NCBI GenBank assembly: GCA_010279815.1 | Contig: QEOQ01000107.1 | Span: 39,927 to 68,889, forward strand | Source: Brachionus plicatilis | Taxonomy: Eukaryota; Rotifera; Eurotatoria; Ploima; Brachionidae | Length of the DNA: 28,963 bases | Direction of reading: 5' to 3' | Shown: positions 28,603-28,963 of the stretch, in pieces | Position numbering within the stretch: position 1 is the stretch's first letter | Layout of the letters: every line of letters begins with the position of its first letter | Translations under genes and position numbers: made by a program | The notes under the pieces: generated by a model | Told to the model about the DNA's origin: nothing | The model's input: only the letters and a program-made list of their open reading frames with translations | Database searches by the model: none

Positions 28603-28963
28603 ATTGAATTAAATGTTTTTTAAAATTTGATTAAATAATTAAATTTTCTTTGAGAAATTCGGTGAAAAAAAATAAATGGCGTCAATTCTTTAATTCTCAC
28701 ATAAATTTGCTTTTAATCAAAGTAATTGAAAAAATAGCCGATTTTAAAAAAAATTTAATAAATGTATTAGGAGAATATTTAATTTTAGAGGACTATGCAA
28801 ATTGTTAAAAAATTTTGAATATTTCATTGAATTTAAATTTTAAATTTTTATTAAATATATGTCTTTCAAGTCTAGCTTTTTTTTCTTTAAACTAATAAAA
28901 TGTGTGTTATAATAAAATTCAGATGTACCCAGCTTGAATTTGCTATAAAAGACCTGAAATAAG
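28603..28963. other. USP upstream region and window end
   Basis: AT-rich, no gene. A TATAAAAG sequence on the plus strand at 28944-28951 could be a core promoter for a gene starting beyond the window, but a single match is weak. Confidence 0.3.

Noticed and set aside
1..28963. CRISPR arrays, rRNA or tRNA genes, bacterial operons
   Set aside because: The short tandem repeats are microsatellites without spacers, no rRNA or tRNA motifs were recognised by eye, and introns and element types are eukaryotic.

Overview
The window reads as AT-rich invertebrate (metazoan) nuclear DNA. Short GT-AG introns, AATAAA signals, TTAGGG-type telomere-like repeats, a secreted vWFD/EGF/WxxW protein, a WD40 protein, a ubiquitin-specific protease (USP) and Ty3/gypsy, mariner and hAT-like remnants all point that way. 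The WD40 repeats have the NGDL(V)SGS style that I associate with rotifers, so a monogonont rotifer is my guess, but nothing here proves it. One N inside a 48-bp direct repeat shows this is a draft assembly, so some frameshifts may be sequence errors.

Positions 1-7190 hold the most unusual region. It is a head-to-tail array of seven same-strand units. Most carry a differently 5'-truncated endonuclease/exonuclease/phosphatase (EEP) coding segment, a poly(A) signal, and a terminal module. The module starts with GCCTAGATTTT, contains GGAC/AGAC microsatellite and TAGGGTTA motifs, and ends in a two-tier hairpin. Each unit ends ...CTAGGCAA followed by CCCTAA/CCCTAAA-like repeat, and the next truncated unit starts there. 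Two EEP families (A and B) and two module families alternate. The microsatellite type, terminal hairpin, subterminal repeats and C-terminal position of the EEP suggest Helentron-type rolling-circle elements. The truncation pattern and telomere-like junctions suggest accumulation at or near a chromosome end.

Positions 7191-15300 are mostly AT-rich intergenic DNA with fold-back/MITE-like elements (7262-7486, 8111-8277, 13557-13892). It also has a short ORF (7896-8051), an unrecognised spliced gene on the minus strand (8605-9437), a tentative plus-strand two-exon candidate (10573-11306) and a minus-strand WD40 gene (11605-12514, first exon not found).

Positions 15307-19014 carry a nine-exon minus-strand gene that I could splice in full. 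It encodes a secreted protein of about 743 residues with a signal peptide, vWFD, EGF and mucin-type WxxW domain (VWDE-like).

Positions 19587-26680 are a transposon graveyard. A zinc-knuckle gag/ORF1-like pseudogene is split by an 853-bp hAT-like insertion. It is followed by a mariner N-terminal fragment, a 542-bp fold-back element with 8-bp target duplications, a WD40 C-terminal fragment, a 54-bp perfect inverted repeat carrying LTR/polypurine-tract sequence, and a broken minus-strand Ty3/gypsy element. The gypsy element abuts the 3' end of a minus-strand USP gene (to 28602). That gene is frame-disrupted and fused to a basic tandem-repeat tail.
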